From: Monoplex corrugatus
Lineage: Eukaryota > Mollusca > Gastropoda > Littorinimorpha > Ranellidae
DNA length: 64,000 bases
Direction: 5' to 3'
NCBI GenBank assembly: GCA_030674185.1
Contig: CM060307.1
Span: 77,598,635 to 77,662,634, forward strand
The notes under the pieces were generated by a model. It was not told the origin of the DNA, did not search any database, and was given only the letters and a program-made list of their open reading frames with translations. The first letter of the stretch is position 1, and each line of letters begins with the position of its first letter. Below are positions 13,506 through 24,900 of this stretch, in pieces. The position numbers were made by a program, and so were the translations under genes.

Positions 13506-14168
13506 ACACACACAACACATGCACATGCACAAACACACACTCACTCATACACACACTCAGAAACACATACTGTCACAGACAGTCACAAGCAAAAGAGTCT
13601 ACAGTGTCTTGAACACTCTACCAGCATGCCTGTCGTTTTTAGTGCTAAACAGCACAGTGTTGGTGGTTTTACGATATAGCAGCATGGTTTCTGTTTACAG
13701 ACAAAAGGAAGAGGGATGCAATTGTGGCAGCAACAGCTCTTTCTCATGTTTTAGTGGATCACCTGAATGCAGGGTGGGTACATTACTTATGGTGCTGTGG
13801 CTTCAGAAAGTGTCAAATTGTTAGCAGTAAAGAGATGTCTGTATTTTATTGATGTTTAGTTATACATGTAATATAGAGATAAGTCTGTATTTTATGGACA
13901 TTTAGTTATGCATGTATTTGAAGAAAAATAGTAACTTTGCAGAATCTGATGTTGTTGATTTGTTGGGGGTTTTTTTGTTTTGTTTGTGTTTTTTGTTTGT
14001 TTGTTTTTTTTGGGGGGGATCTGTTGGCATTATTTTATAACTTTGTGTTATAAGGCTAGCAGACTGTAATTGAGCCAAAAGTTCATCAAAAACAAAACCA
14101 CAGATAGTGCAGCGTAACTCAAATTTTTCTCTTTACGCACACACACACACACACACACACACACCACA

Positions 14169-14267
<99 letters not shown>

Positions 14268-16850
14268 ACACACTCACACACACACACACTTTCCAGTGTT
14301 CTTATTGATGTCATAATCATGATAATGCATTGCTTGGTATTACCGACTCTGCTTTCCTCATTATCTTTGAAGTGTCTGTTGGCTTTTTTCTTTCCCATCT
14401 TTTGTACTATTTCTGTGTTACTACTTCCATGCTGCTCATTGCCGCTGTCCAGGTTACTCCAAACTGCCTCTAAATCCACCAAAACTGAAGTCAACAGAAC
14501 AGAGCACAAAGGGGCATAGAATCTTGGAGAATTGTTGACAATGGTGTGATAATGACAGTGATGATGATAGTAATGCGGTGGAGTTGATTTGGACTGAAAC
14601 TCTGTAACAGGGCTGTATTCTGTGTTTACTTTCATGATAGATCCTGGCATCATCTGGGCCTGAGGGATGCAAACACTTGTTGTTGTGTTGTTTCTGAAAT
14701 TTAAGCAGTACCTCAGTGGTGCATCCATAAGTGGATGAAATTTAACTGTGTGGTCTTTGTTTTCTGAATGATCCCATAGTATATGGAAGCATGATTGGAG
14801 CCGAAAAATCCCACACTGATTGTTTTGGACTGAAAGGATTGTTTTGGACTGAAAGGAGTTTGAAAATGACTTCTCAGTCACTATCCATTATGATAACCAG
14901 TTCATCGTGTTGACTGATTTTGATTAACTATCTTTTCCTTTGATTGCCTTGAGGAGGGGGTGGGTCAGGGGCATCAGGGTAGAGATGGGGAACATGATTT
15001 ATACTATACTGATACCACAGGCAGACAACTGTAGTACTAACATTCACTTTGGGTACTGAAATGTATGACTTTTATTCAGGTAGTAATCATGGTTCATTAT
15101 TTTGACAAACTGATTTTGGGTCTGAATTATCATTTGTGGGTGTGTGTGTGTGTCCATTCATTTTTTTATACTTGTGCATATGAAAAAGTCAACTGCAGTG
15201 ATGATGCAGTATATATATCTTATAATCAAGCATTCTTGGTTACAGCTTGGATAATCTGTATGATAAGGAAGCTTATAAATACTGTATGTTGCAGGGTGGC
15301 CCAGGCTTATGTAAATCAGAAGAAGCTGGATACAGAAACTCGCATACTGCACACCAATGCGGCACAGTTTTCAAAACAGACTTTGCAGTGGCTCAAATTA
15401 ATAGAAGATTTTAATACAGCACTCAAGGTAAGTAAACCATGAAGTGAGAATTAATATAAAAAGAAGAAGAAAAGTAAATCAAAAAGAAAGAAAAAAACAC
15501 TTAAAATTAGTAAAAATCCACTCGTGAACAGTGATGGAGAAATTTGGAGAGAAAAAAAGAACACTTAAAATTGGTAAAAATCCACCCATGAGCAGTGGTG
15601 GAGAAATTTGCTATCACAGTTTGTTTGTAGGTTTAATCTCTCCCTGTCCCTCCCTCTTAGCTTCCTTCCTCCACCTCCTTTTCTTGCTTAATGATTTTTG
15701 CTTTTGGCTAGTCCTGTTTCTCGGGTTTTTTAAAGCTCCATCCATAAACAGCAGAGACAGTCACAATACACGCGCACACACACACACACATACATACACA
15801 CACTCTGCTATAAATTGTATTTGTGAAGCAAATGGTACTGTAAAACCTATGACTGAGGACACTCTGGGGTCATTGCCAATAGTGTCTCTACATAATGACA
15901 GCTGGCCTCCACACAGCAGGGACACACACATTAATACCAACACAAGTAAGTAAAAAAAAAATATGCCTGTTTATTTATTTCGAGATTAGATTATGTGTTG
16001 TATTGCGTTACACTATACTATTGTTGTTCTTTTTCATCACAGTGGGTTGGATTTGTTGTTTTGTATTGCATTAATTGTTGTTTTCTTTGTCACAGTGGAT
16101 TTACCATGTGAAATTCAGACTACCCTTCCTGGGAAGAGTGCAGTGCCACAGTGCAGTGCCACTCATATTTTCCTTTTATTTTTTTTTTATCTGTATACCT
16201 ATGAAATTAAAATGTTCTACACTTTACAAAGTTAACTATAAATGCTCAAGGGGTGCTGAATGAGACCCAGAGCAACAGTGCTCACGACTAACCAGGCAGT
16301 CACCTCCCATCTTCCTACTCCACACAGTAGCCATTTTGCTAACCAAAGGGGGAAGGGGGGCTGTCCAAGGAGATGACAAACCCTGTGTGTTTCTGTACAC
16401 CTAGATTCTTTACCAAGCACTACTGTTTTATTGTCATGTGATATTTAATGTGTACTGTGTAGCGTGTGTCCTGCACACGGGATATAGATTAGCAGCTAGA
16501 CAACCAGTGAGGATCTAGTGGAGAGGAAAGAAAAATCCTGGTTCCATCCATGATTTGATCCTGGTTTTCTTGCTTGCAAAGTAGGTACTTTTACCATTAT
16601 ATCACACCCTCTAAATTATAAGCAAGAGAAGGGCTCTTTACAGACTCTATGAAGTCTTTTTCTTGCTGATAATTTTGTCATACACATTTGATTTCTAAGC
16701 AGGTACTGACCTTTCTCGTTGGAACTCAGGCACCTAGTTATATTCTCTTTTCAGGAAATTGGAGATGTTGAAAATTGGGCCAAGAGTATTGAGACAGACA
16801 TGCGAACAATTTCATCTGCTTTGGAATATGCATACAGAAAAAGTAAGTGA
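11528..16850 (+). CDS. BLOC1S1: BLOC-1 subunit 1 (BLOS1/GCN5L1), complete, four coding exons
   Basis: Exons join in frame: 11528-11588 (starts [10 protein letters not shown]), 13701-13773 ([20 protein letters not shown]), 15295-15427 ([18 protein letters not shown]) and 16755-16850 ([18 protein letters not shown]). All introns are GT-AG and phases match (1, 2, 0). The product is 120 aa; human BLOC1S1 is 125 aa and collinear throughout. The protein is a small helical subunit shared by BLOC-1 (lysosome-related organelle biogenesis) and BORC (lysosome positioning) and is also linked to mitochondrial protein acetylation. The start is fixed by homology and the AAACCATG context. Oddity: the last codons overlap a perfect donor, GTAAGT at 16843. 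If used with the acceptor before 17883, the end changes from R-K-S-K to R-K-N-E with a stop at 17888-17890. Both versions keep the conserved core. Confidence 0.95.
13449..13515. repeat. (CA)n microsatellite in BLOC1S1 intron 1
   Basis: About 65 bp of CA repeat with further CA-rich sequence to about 13570. Confidence 0.95.
14138..14290. repeat. (CA)n microsatellite in BLOC1S1 intron 2
   Basis: About 150 bp of CA repeat with CACTCACA variants. The 277-aa open frame on the minus strand across this block is mostly Cys-Val repeat and is not a gene. Confidence 0.95.
16440..16622 (-). mobile_element. Possible tRNA-derived SINE fragment, minus strand
   Basis: Read on the minus strand from 16615, 'GGGTGTGATATAATGGTAAAAGTACC' resembles an A box and 'CAGGATCAAATC' a decayed B box, at about tRNA spacing. 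The body continues toward 16440. Confidence 0.4.
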
Positions 16851-16999
16851 CTCAAATCATTGTCATATTATTGTAGACACAATAATCTGTTGAACTCTGT
16901 CTAACCTGACGCCATTGTATATAGCATAGTGATCAGTACTCCTAGATGATGTCGGGGAACTAAGATTTGAGTCCTCAACAAACTAATTGAAATGTAGAA

Positions 17000-17125
17000 T
17001 ATCAAATATGCACATTAAAGATCCTGTAAGTCATGTCGGTGTCCGGTGGTTTATGACAAAAAGAAAACGAAAACACCCAGCATGCATGCCCACTGAAGAC
17101 AGAATATACAGATATTGTTGCAATA
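17000..17125 (+). mobile_element. Tail fragment of dispersed repeat family B
   Basis: 'CACATTAAAGATCCTGTAAGTCATG' followed by 'GGTGGTTTATGACAAAAAG' is the reverse of segments found near 31.95 kb and 62.88 kb ('TTTCCATAAACCA..CTTACAGGATCTTT'). Confidence 0.6.
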
Positions 17126-17229
17126 AAATGCCTGCACATGGTGGATGAAACAACATACAGAGTACTATGTAGCGCCATTTTACTTCTGCTCATTACTGAT
17201 TATCAGTAATCAGTGGCTAAATTACTGTG

Positions 17230-17815
17230 CTTGTAGTTTCTGTGTTCCTCAAGACATGAGAGTCCAGAGGAGCTGAAGCAATGTTTACCCTCCGTCAGAT
17301 GCCGGGGGCTCTTTCCGTATAAATAGTATCATCTTCTGGAAATTTTGTGCTAGAAATGTCTTCTTTTCTGTCACTCTCTTTGTTTCTGCCTCATTCCTTT
17401 GCTTTCTGTCATTTCTTCCTAGCATTTCCTGCCTTGCTGGTCCATTCACCTGTAGTGTTCGAAAAAAGTCTTTCTCTTAGGATTGATAATTGGGTAGATG
17501 TGTTAAGTGCACTTTTGGCTCTTAGGAGGCGAGATATGCGGAAGCAATTTTAGGTAATTTATGCCCATTCTTATATAAGTTTTGGTGTCCTTGTGTATAC
17601 TTAAATTTGTATTCAGGTGTGTTTTTTAAATCCCCTGTGCGATGAATTGGACAGAGTGGTCAACGCCAGGGACATGTCCTTAGATTATGTGCACGAATGC
17701 ATTGATATGTGTACTTGATTTTCTTTTCTTGTTCAAGTTTTGTATGTTTTGAAGCGGTTGTAGCCCTGATATGGCTCAACGCAGTCAGCTGGGCTTTAAA
17801 CAACAATAACAAGCA
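17230..17815 (+). repeat. Dispersed repeat family D, plus orientation
   Basis: About 580 bp from 'GAGTCCAGAGGAGCTGAAGC' through 'CTCTTTCCGTATAAATAGTATC', 'GGAAATTTTGTGCTAGAAAT' and 'TTAGATTATGTGCACGAATG' to 'GCTGGGCTTTAAACAACAA'. The same segments occur reversed at about 25.6-26.18 kb and partly at about 24.47-24.83 kb. Confidence 0.75.
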
Positions 17816-18028
17816 ATGTTTATAGAAATGAAATATAATACATTGTATATAATAACAGTGTGTGTGTATGTATACATTTCAGATGAATAACATATCTAGC
17901 AGCTCCAAGCAAGTGAAGAATTTTGCTGTGATGGAACTGCTTAAGACCATGGGGGGTAACTTGAAATTAATGTGCAATATGTATTATTCATGTACATGAA
18001 ATGAGTTTTGTATGAATTTGTTCCTTAA

Positions 18029-18209
18029 ACCTTTGACTTGGGCACCCTGTCCAACAGCGTTCGGCATTGTCACCATTGCTAGCAAAGCAAAAACTTAACT
18101 GATTCCTTCACACTATCCACAAGCTTCCTTCAAGCAGCTGTCGGATAAGGTGAGGGAATCAAAGGGTTAAGTTTTTGTGGTTGGTGGATAGGGTGCGGGA
18201 TTCAAAGGG
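18029..18209. mobile_element. TTAA-flanked MITE, copy 1
   Basis: A 181-bp element flanked on both sides by TTAA, with inverted ends (left ACCTTTGAC, right GGATTCAAAGGG). It also has a second internal 'GAGGGAATCAAAGGGTTAA' close to the right end. It shares termini and internal 'CTAGCAAAG'/'GTGGATAGGGTGCGGG' segments with the copies at 45.4 kb and 58.4 kb. Confidence 0.75.
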
Positions 18210-18663
18210 TTAAATGCATCAACAAAAATAGTGTACATGTATGCAAGTTGGGTTAAATTTGAAATGTTTGATTTCGATTGTTTGCGAGATATCAATGTTT
18301 CTTGAACTCTGTTTCCATTTTTGTTGTAATTAAATGTTTTTGAAAAGACAATGAAATTCATTTGTACTCTGTGCGTCTGTTTTTGAAAAGACAATGAAAT
18401 TCATTTGTACTGGGTGCATGAAAATGTACCCATTGGAGGGGAAGAAATTTTGTTGGCCCTGTGGGTTACAAGTGGGCATTGAGCAGTTGCTTGTTGACAA
18501 GCAAGTTTTAAGTTTTCACATTTCTGCTTCCAGGCTTATATCATTCAGTAAAGGAACAGTTGGACATGGAAGTGCCACTGTAGCTCTTTCTTCTGACTAG
18601 ACAATCTGTCAGCTTGTTAACTCTGGTTCCTCATCATAAATAAAACCAAGAAATCTTTGAATC

Positions 18664-18689
18664 CCCCCCCCCCCCCCCCCCCCCCCCCC
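18664..18689. repeat. Poly(C) tract
   Basis: About 26 consecutive C. Similar poly(C)/poly(G) tracts occur at about 23779, 44733, 53572 and 62089. Such runs are prone to length error in assembly. Confidence 0.9.
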
Positions 18690-18957
18690 ATTTTCTTTTT
18701 GCAAAATGTCTGTAGTCACTCGGCGTATCAGCGCTTACCAGTAATTAAAATGCTAACATTGATGATACACAGCAATAATTTGTCACTACCAGACTTAAGT
18801 CTGTACGATGACAAACTAACAAACAGCACTCTCAAATGAATGTCTCCATACTGGAAGATCAAGCTGCTGACAGGGTAAGTGTGGTGTGTATTGTTTTGAC
18901 AATTGTGATGGAATAAAAATACTGTCACAGTAAAGACATCAAGAAATTTTATTCTAC

Positions 18958-19155
18958 ATTTGTTCACCGTCTTTGACACATACATGCACTATCACATAGT
19001 ACAGACAGTTATGTAGTCTCCATTTTGTTCACCGTCTTTGACACACATACATGCACTATCACATAGTACAGACAGTTATGTAGTCTCCATTTAGTTCACC
19101 GTCTTTGACACACATACATGCACTATCACATAGTACAGACAGTTATGTAGTCTTC
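18958..19155. repeat. Tandem triplication, about 67-bp unit
   Basis: 'GTTCACCGTCTTTGACACA' followed by 'CATGCACTATCACATAGTAC' and 'AGACAGTTATGTAGTCT' occurs three times (starts about 18958, 19024, 19091) with only two or three differences. Confidence 0.92.
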
Positions 19156-19957
19156 ACACATGCGCACACACATACAAAAGCACACACATGCATAACGCAA
19201 GAACTTTGTTCATTTTGCTTACCTCCCTTGTGCGACTTCAGCACTGCACGTAAAGTGAGGAGCAACTGGTCGTATCTTGCTATGCAAATGGATATGGCAC
19301 AGCTGTCAGTATTAAATATAGCAGTCTGTTTAACAACTTTTTATGTCCTATGTATATAAATTCAGATTCACATACCGTTATGAATTGTTCACAGTTCCAT
19401 TAAACTTTTGAGTGAAAAGTTTAACATTGATGTTTAATTAGATTTTACAGTGTGTTATCGAGTTGTGCATGAACACATGTATGATGTCTTGGAAGACTGG
19501 CTATATAGTAAACTTTGTAGGTGTAACATTTATTCATAATCGCCCTCTCTGGATTGCTTTTGATTACTGTCATGATTTACACAAAATGTAATTAACAGGA
19601 AAATGTGTGTGTGGACTTGCGTGCACATATAGCTGTGAGAGTATATGACAGGTTTCTTTGTTCAGACTGTATCAAGTCAATGTGCTGACATAGTAATGGA
19701 CATTGGGAACAAGTGTTCTTTGATTACTAGAGTTTGGTTTCTAGAATTTTCTTCTTTGCCCTTTTTGCCATTGTTTTCCATTTTTCTTTCATGGTTATAG
19801 ATTTTTAATTATGGATATTCTTGTAGCTAATGAAGTAAGCCACCTTCAGAATACACTAATAATATTTTTTGATGATATAGCAGCTGTTGTGGTTGTCGCT
19901 GTGCCATGTGTTTTCATCCATGAAAATCTTGATGCTAGGTATTCTCGACACTTTTGA

Positions 19958-20185
19958 AATTGCTCATGGTTACTGTGAGCATTGTGTATAACCGATTGCA
20001 GAAGTTGTCTGTTTTTGTCTTTTTCACTCCTAGAATTATTTCCAATGTATGCATAAAGATTATCAAAACAAAAATTCAGATGATGCTCAGTTTACATGAA
20101 ATGTTATTGTAATTGCTCATGGTTACTGTGAGCATTGTGTATACCGATTGCAGAAGTTGTCTGTTTTGTCTTTCACTCTAGATTG
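19958..20185. repeat. Direct repeat of about 70 bp separated by about 80 bp
   Basis: 'AATTGCTCATGGTTACTGTG' through 'CGATTGCAGAAGTTGTCTG' occurs at about 19959-20030 and again at about 20111-20178. Confidence 0.88.
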
Positions 20186-20489
20186 AATGAAAACTTATGG
20201 TATTGTCAGTGTTGACAGGATGACATTACTCAAAGCATGGAAAGGTAACTAAGTTTTTAAGTAATGACCATACCCCCTATCTGTCAATGTACTTGATAGG
20301 GTGTAATCCTCATCAGGATAATTGGAATCACTTGGGTCATTGTCATATTGATCAGCAAGTTTATGACCAGTCTTGTTTTTGTCATCTGTTGTCACCATCA
20401 TGCAGCAAATCAAATTTTTGGCTAGTGAACCTCCAAGTCCAATCCTGTGCAGGCAGTATGTATTGCACAGTTTGCATACTACGTCTTGA

Positions 20490-20660
20490 ATGAGCGTTTA
20501 CGTAAACCAGTGGACATACTTGATGTTCTGCATGCGATTACACACAAAGGGTGTTTAAGTACCGACAGGTCTGCAGATATACTGACCTGAGAGATAAAAA
20601 AAAATTCCCGTTTATCCACTAAGCGAAGTACCCAGGCAGAATCAATCTCTAGACTGTCCT
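20490..20660 (-). mobile_element. Family B repeat fragment, minus orientation
   Basis: 'GTAAACCAGTGGACATACTT', 'TACACACAAAGGGTGTTTAAGTACCGACAGGTCTGCAGATATACTGACCTGAGAGAT' and 'TATCCACTAAGCGAAGTAC' (each in this order) parallel the family B copy at 31.9-32.2 kb, including 'GATCTGAGAGAT'. Confidence 0.55.
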
Positions 20661-21585
20661 ACTGGAAGTCTGACATCACCTTGACTACCACTCCAGTTGC
20701 TAATAGCAAGATCTAAACCCTTTGTTTTGTTCTGCCCTTTGTTTTGTTCTGGACAGACCCTGAACCATATGTGATAAATCGTATACCGGTACTTTGTGTT
20801 GTTTGAATGCATTTCTTGCGCCAGTGATGTTTGTAAATAAAGTATCAAAAATTAATCTTGTCTTTTCACATTTACCTGAGAGAAATCGACAAGTGCACAG
20901 ACAAAATTGTACAAGTTGATGTCTGTTACTTTTGTAACAATACAAAAGGCTTCACAAGGAAATGTTTACATATTGTGTCATACTTTGTGCAAGGCCCAAC
21001 AGTAGGGAATTGGTAAATTGTTAACATTTCAGTTCATTTATCCCAACTTCTCTCCCCAATACAAGCAAACAAAAAAAGGAAAGTAGATGAATAAATCAGT
21101 GTACGGCAACATTCTGCTTTTTGATAACATTTATCATTTTTTATGTGTATTTATGTCTGTGCAAACACAAATGCATTCTCTGCATTAATTTGTATACACA
21201 CGTGCACATTATTCAGTGAATGGGGTCTTACAAAAATTATTTTAAAACTAATTCATTCTTTCTGCCCTCCTGATGATGATCTTTTATTAAATATTTTACA
21301 GCATGTAGATAACCAGAAGAAAATGTGGTCAACCTGTAAGCATAAGGTTACAGACATGAGTGAAAAGTGGGAATTTTGAAAATCAGGAAAGACTAGAGGT
21401 CCAGCGGGGGAGGCACCCCATAAACTGAATATTTTTACAATCAAATGGCATTTGATGCAGGTTGTGGTGTATAGATGCAATTCTTTAATTTTTGGTAACT
21501 TGTCTTGGTCAGTAGTTTGTTCAAAATATTAAAACACACAAACACACCCACTAGCAACACAGATTTATGAACTATCATAATCATT

Positions 21586-21907
21586 TTATTTACATCTTAA
21601 AACATCTTTCAACAATGAACAAAAGGTACAATGAACATACACACAAACTGACTTTCTAATTCATTCCAAAGCTTGCCAGCATAACGCAGTTATATCCATT
21701 CTCAGGCACAACTAAATTGATTCTGGACAACAAAAACTGATTCAATTAATGAACATACTAACTGCAATTCTACTGGATAATTTTGCAACTTTACCAACCA
21801 GTTTCATACAAGCCACACTCAGAAAACTCCATTTGATGACACAAATATTCAACACAGGCCACTTTCAGCTTAAATGTTAATTGTACACGGACATGTTACA
21901 GCAAAAT
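21586..21907 (-). other. HSPE1: Probable HSPE1 3' UTR with polyadenylation signal
   Basis: Sequence after the HSPE1 stop codon on the minus strand has no further exon signal and contains AATAAA at 21591-21586. This would give a 3' UTR of about 330-350 bases. Confidence 0.55.
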
Positions 21908-24900
21908 CTACTGCGCTTCAAATTTCCCAAGCAGATCCCCGTCTCTGAACAAAAAGTATTCCTGAAACAAAATACATATTGTTGTCAACAACAATGCGCA
22001 CAATAAAGTATATCAGCAAAGTGATCATATTTTGAACTAGTCTACAGAAAACATAAAGCAAAGATAACACTGACAAAATCCATTTAATGAACTGCTGAAC
22101 ATTAAAGAGAAAAAAACTATCATATCTTTAATGAAACGATGGGCAAACAATTTATACTAGCTTAAAGACTGCACACATTTTCTTTCGTCAAGAACATGCC
22201 CTATATTTAGTCACATTTGACTTTTGAGCTTCTGTTAAATGATAGTTTCATGGGTGAAACTTCTCAAAACTGATCTGACTGAAATGAGTCTGTGGTTCAA
22301 GAGCCAAGTCCTGTTGGGGGTCATGAGGGGGTGGGGGGAGAAGCCCCCAGGAAATGTCCTGATTTCTTTACAATTATATTCTCTACCAATCATCATGATG
22401 CACTGGGTAGTGCAGAGGGCTACCGATTGGAAGGATATTGGTCCAAACCCCATCTGTCCTGTCAAAATCATTGTGGAATTTTTTAGCACCAACTGGCTCC
22501 TACCCAGAGTCCATTGTATTTTGGGCTCAATGTTTGTTGTTGGGAAGACTATAATCACACAGTCAAGGCCACTCCACTTCACCGATGCATCACTGTGGGT
22601 GTTCCTCTGTTACTCAAATCTGACCAACACTACAAGTATCCGTACCTCAGGTTTGATTAATGCCAGGACATAATATGAAATTAAGCATAGGATGCAGCCT
22701 TGTCGTGTTGTGCCAATCTTGATTATCAAGCCTACTGTCATCACAATCATAACACAGGAAAATTTCCCCAGAATCTGTGATAGATAATGTTGTGTTGGAA
22801 ATGGGACCAAAAAAGTATTAATGGGCTCTCGTGAGATGGGATACTGCTGACTATGGAGGGTACTGCATACATGTATAATTCTACTTTTTGTGACTCTACT
22901 TTTGCTTTCACGTTTCTTCAGAGGCACTGTTCATACAGAAACATGCTTATCAGTGCCAATCAGCACTGTAAGACATGGTAAGTAAGTTTATTTTAAACCC
23001 AGAAACATGTTATAACTTCATATACACCAAATCAAAAACCATAGTTAACTTGACTAGTTTAGCTCTCTGTCATCAGTCAAATTTCATACAGTTCTCCCTG
23101 GCTCCTTATGTTACATGCGGTTTGCATTAATATATTTATAGATATATATTCTCTCTCCTAAACGCATCTACAACATCACTGTGTTCTTCACCTGATGTAC
23201 AAATTATAAATATCCAAACAACAAAACTAACTGGAACTCCACTGCACCAGAGCTTGCAAATGATTTGAAACTAAATGAATGACCACAGACAGCCTTTAAT
23301 TCACAATGTTGCATCATATGGATAGCATGACAATGTTCATACAACAATTCTCAGATCATTTTCATGCAAATACAAGGTTTACTCAAATGTTAACTAAATA
23401 TCAAATATGCACACAATCAAGATTTGACAAATCTATGAGCACAGTTACTTAAAATTAGTCATACATAATATACAATAATGCAGATGAAAATGGTATCTCT
23501 TTATAACAAAGCAACCGAGCAAATGAGTATTTACATGTATTGATAAAGAGATACCATTTTAATCTGCATTAATGTACATTATGTATGACTTTTTATATAC
23601 ATATAACGTCATATGTCCTAATGCCTATAATCATGTTGTATGAATTAATGTCTATAACACACCAGCATTTTCTAACTGAATGATACAGCTGTTGCATTTA
23701 TCTAGCCGTCACAATACTCGATCAACTCCAACATCTCCCAATGGGGGGCAGGAGCAGAGTCCTCCCTCCCCTCCAGCCCCCCCCCCCCCCCCCCCAATAA
23801 TACTAAATGGGATGATCATGTTGCAAACACCTTTTCTTTAATCTGATGCTGAATTTCTATGTTATTTATCTGCCATCTCCTTTCACCATTATGAAGCCAT
23901 TCACCCACTTTCTCTCACACATATGTATACATTTCAAAAAGTTTCCCTGTACAAATCTGAGATGTCAAATTTACTGCTGCATTCTTGATGCTCGCAGGTA
24001 ATACTGTCATTACAATTTGGATGGGATCTAGCTGCCCACACTGCAATGCTGTTTTTCCATTTCAGGGCTCTGCGTGTGTGTGTGCACTTTATTTTTTTCC
24101 CTTTATGACTTATCTGGTGGTGATAATGCAGAATGGCTGCATCTTGAGTATAGCCAAGGTTATGCAGCACAGCAAAGGTTATGTTTTTAATAGTTCTCTA
24201 GTGCAGCTGAATTTCTCTGCCTAATTGTTGAAGAAGATGAGCTTGTCTGGTTTGGGGATTTTACAGCCCTGGAACAGCTATAATGATGGCTGACCTGTAT
24301 GAAATAAAACTATGTAAATGCAAGCTCCCATATGATAACTTAATAATCATAAATCAGTATTAGTTCATCATCGATTTTAATATTACCATATTATTATTTT
24401 TTGTTGTTTAAAACAAAGCTCAAGTATGGTAACTTTATTCTTCTTCTTCTTCTTATTATTATTATTTTGAGCCCAGCCGACTACAGAGCCAATGAGGACG
24501 ATAACCATCTCAAAAGACACACACCACCTCAATGACCCTAAAAAAATAGAAAAGATACTTAAGTACACATATCAAAACATCTGTACACATAATCTAAGGA
24601 TATGCCCCTGACACTGACCATTCCATCCAATGTATCACCAAGAGGGGGAGTGATAAAAAAAAATGAATACAAATGTAAACATAACCAAGTACACTAACAC
24701 ATAGATAAAAACTGGCCTCATGTACCTAAATTACCAATGCACATCACAATTCCTTAAAGCCTAATATGCACTTAATAATGTGCTTATCAATTAGGAGTGG
24801 GGGGCATGGAGATGTACTTAGCTGCATATACACATCATATGCAAATCACATCTACTATTACGAAACTAACAATATCTTATCTAATTGTTAAGCAAACTTT

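Larger units (their letters stand above)
16851..21569. other. Intergenic region between the converging BLOC1S1 and HSPE1 genes
   Basis: The two genes converge on this 4.7-kb stretch. It contains BLOC1S1 3' sequence (an AATAAA at 17122, or a further exon from 17883), dispersed repeats and three small duplications. I see no further gene. Confidence 0.6.

Noticed and set aside
14048..14881. 277-aa open frame on the minus strand
   Set aside because: Its central part is a (CA)n translation into Cys-Val repeats, it overlaps BLOC1S1 intron 2, and the flanks have no family resemblance.
21250..21380. Acceptor-like TTTTACAG followed by an open stretch ending GEKWEF-like
   Set aside because: No donor, no matching upstream exon and no recognisable protein.
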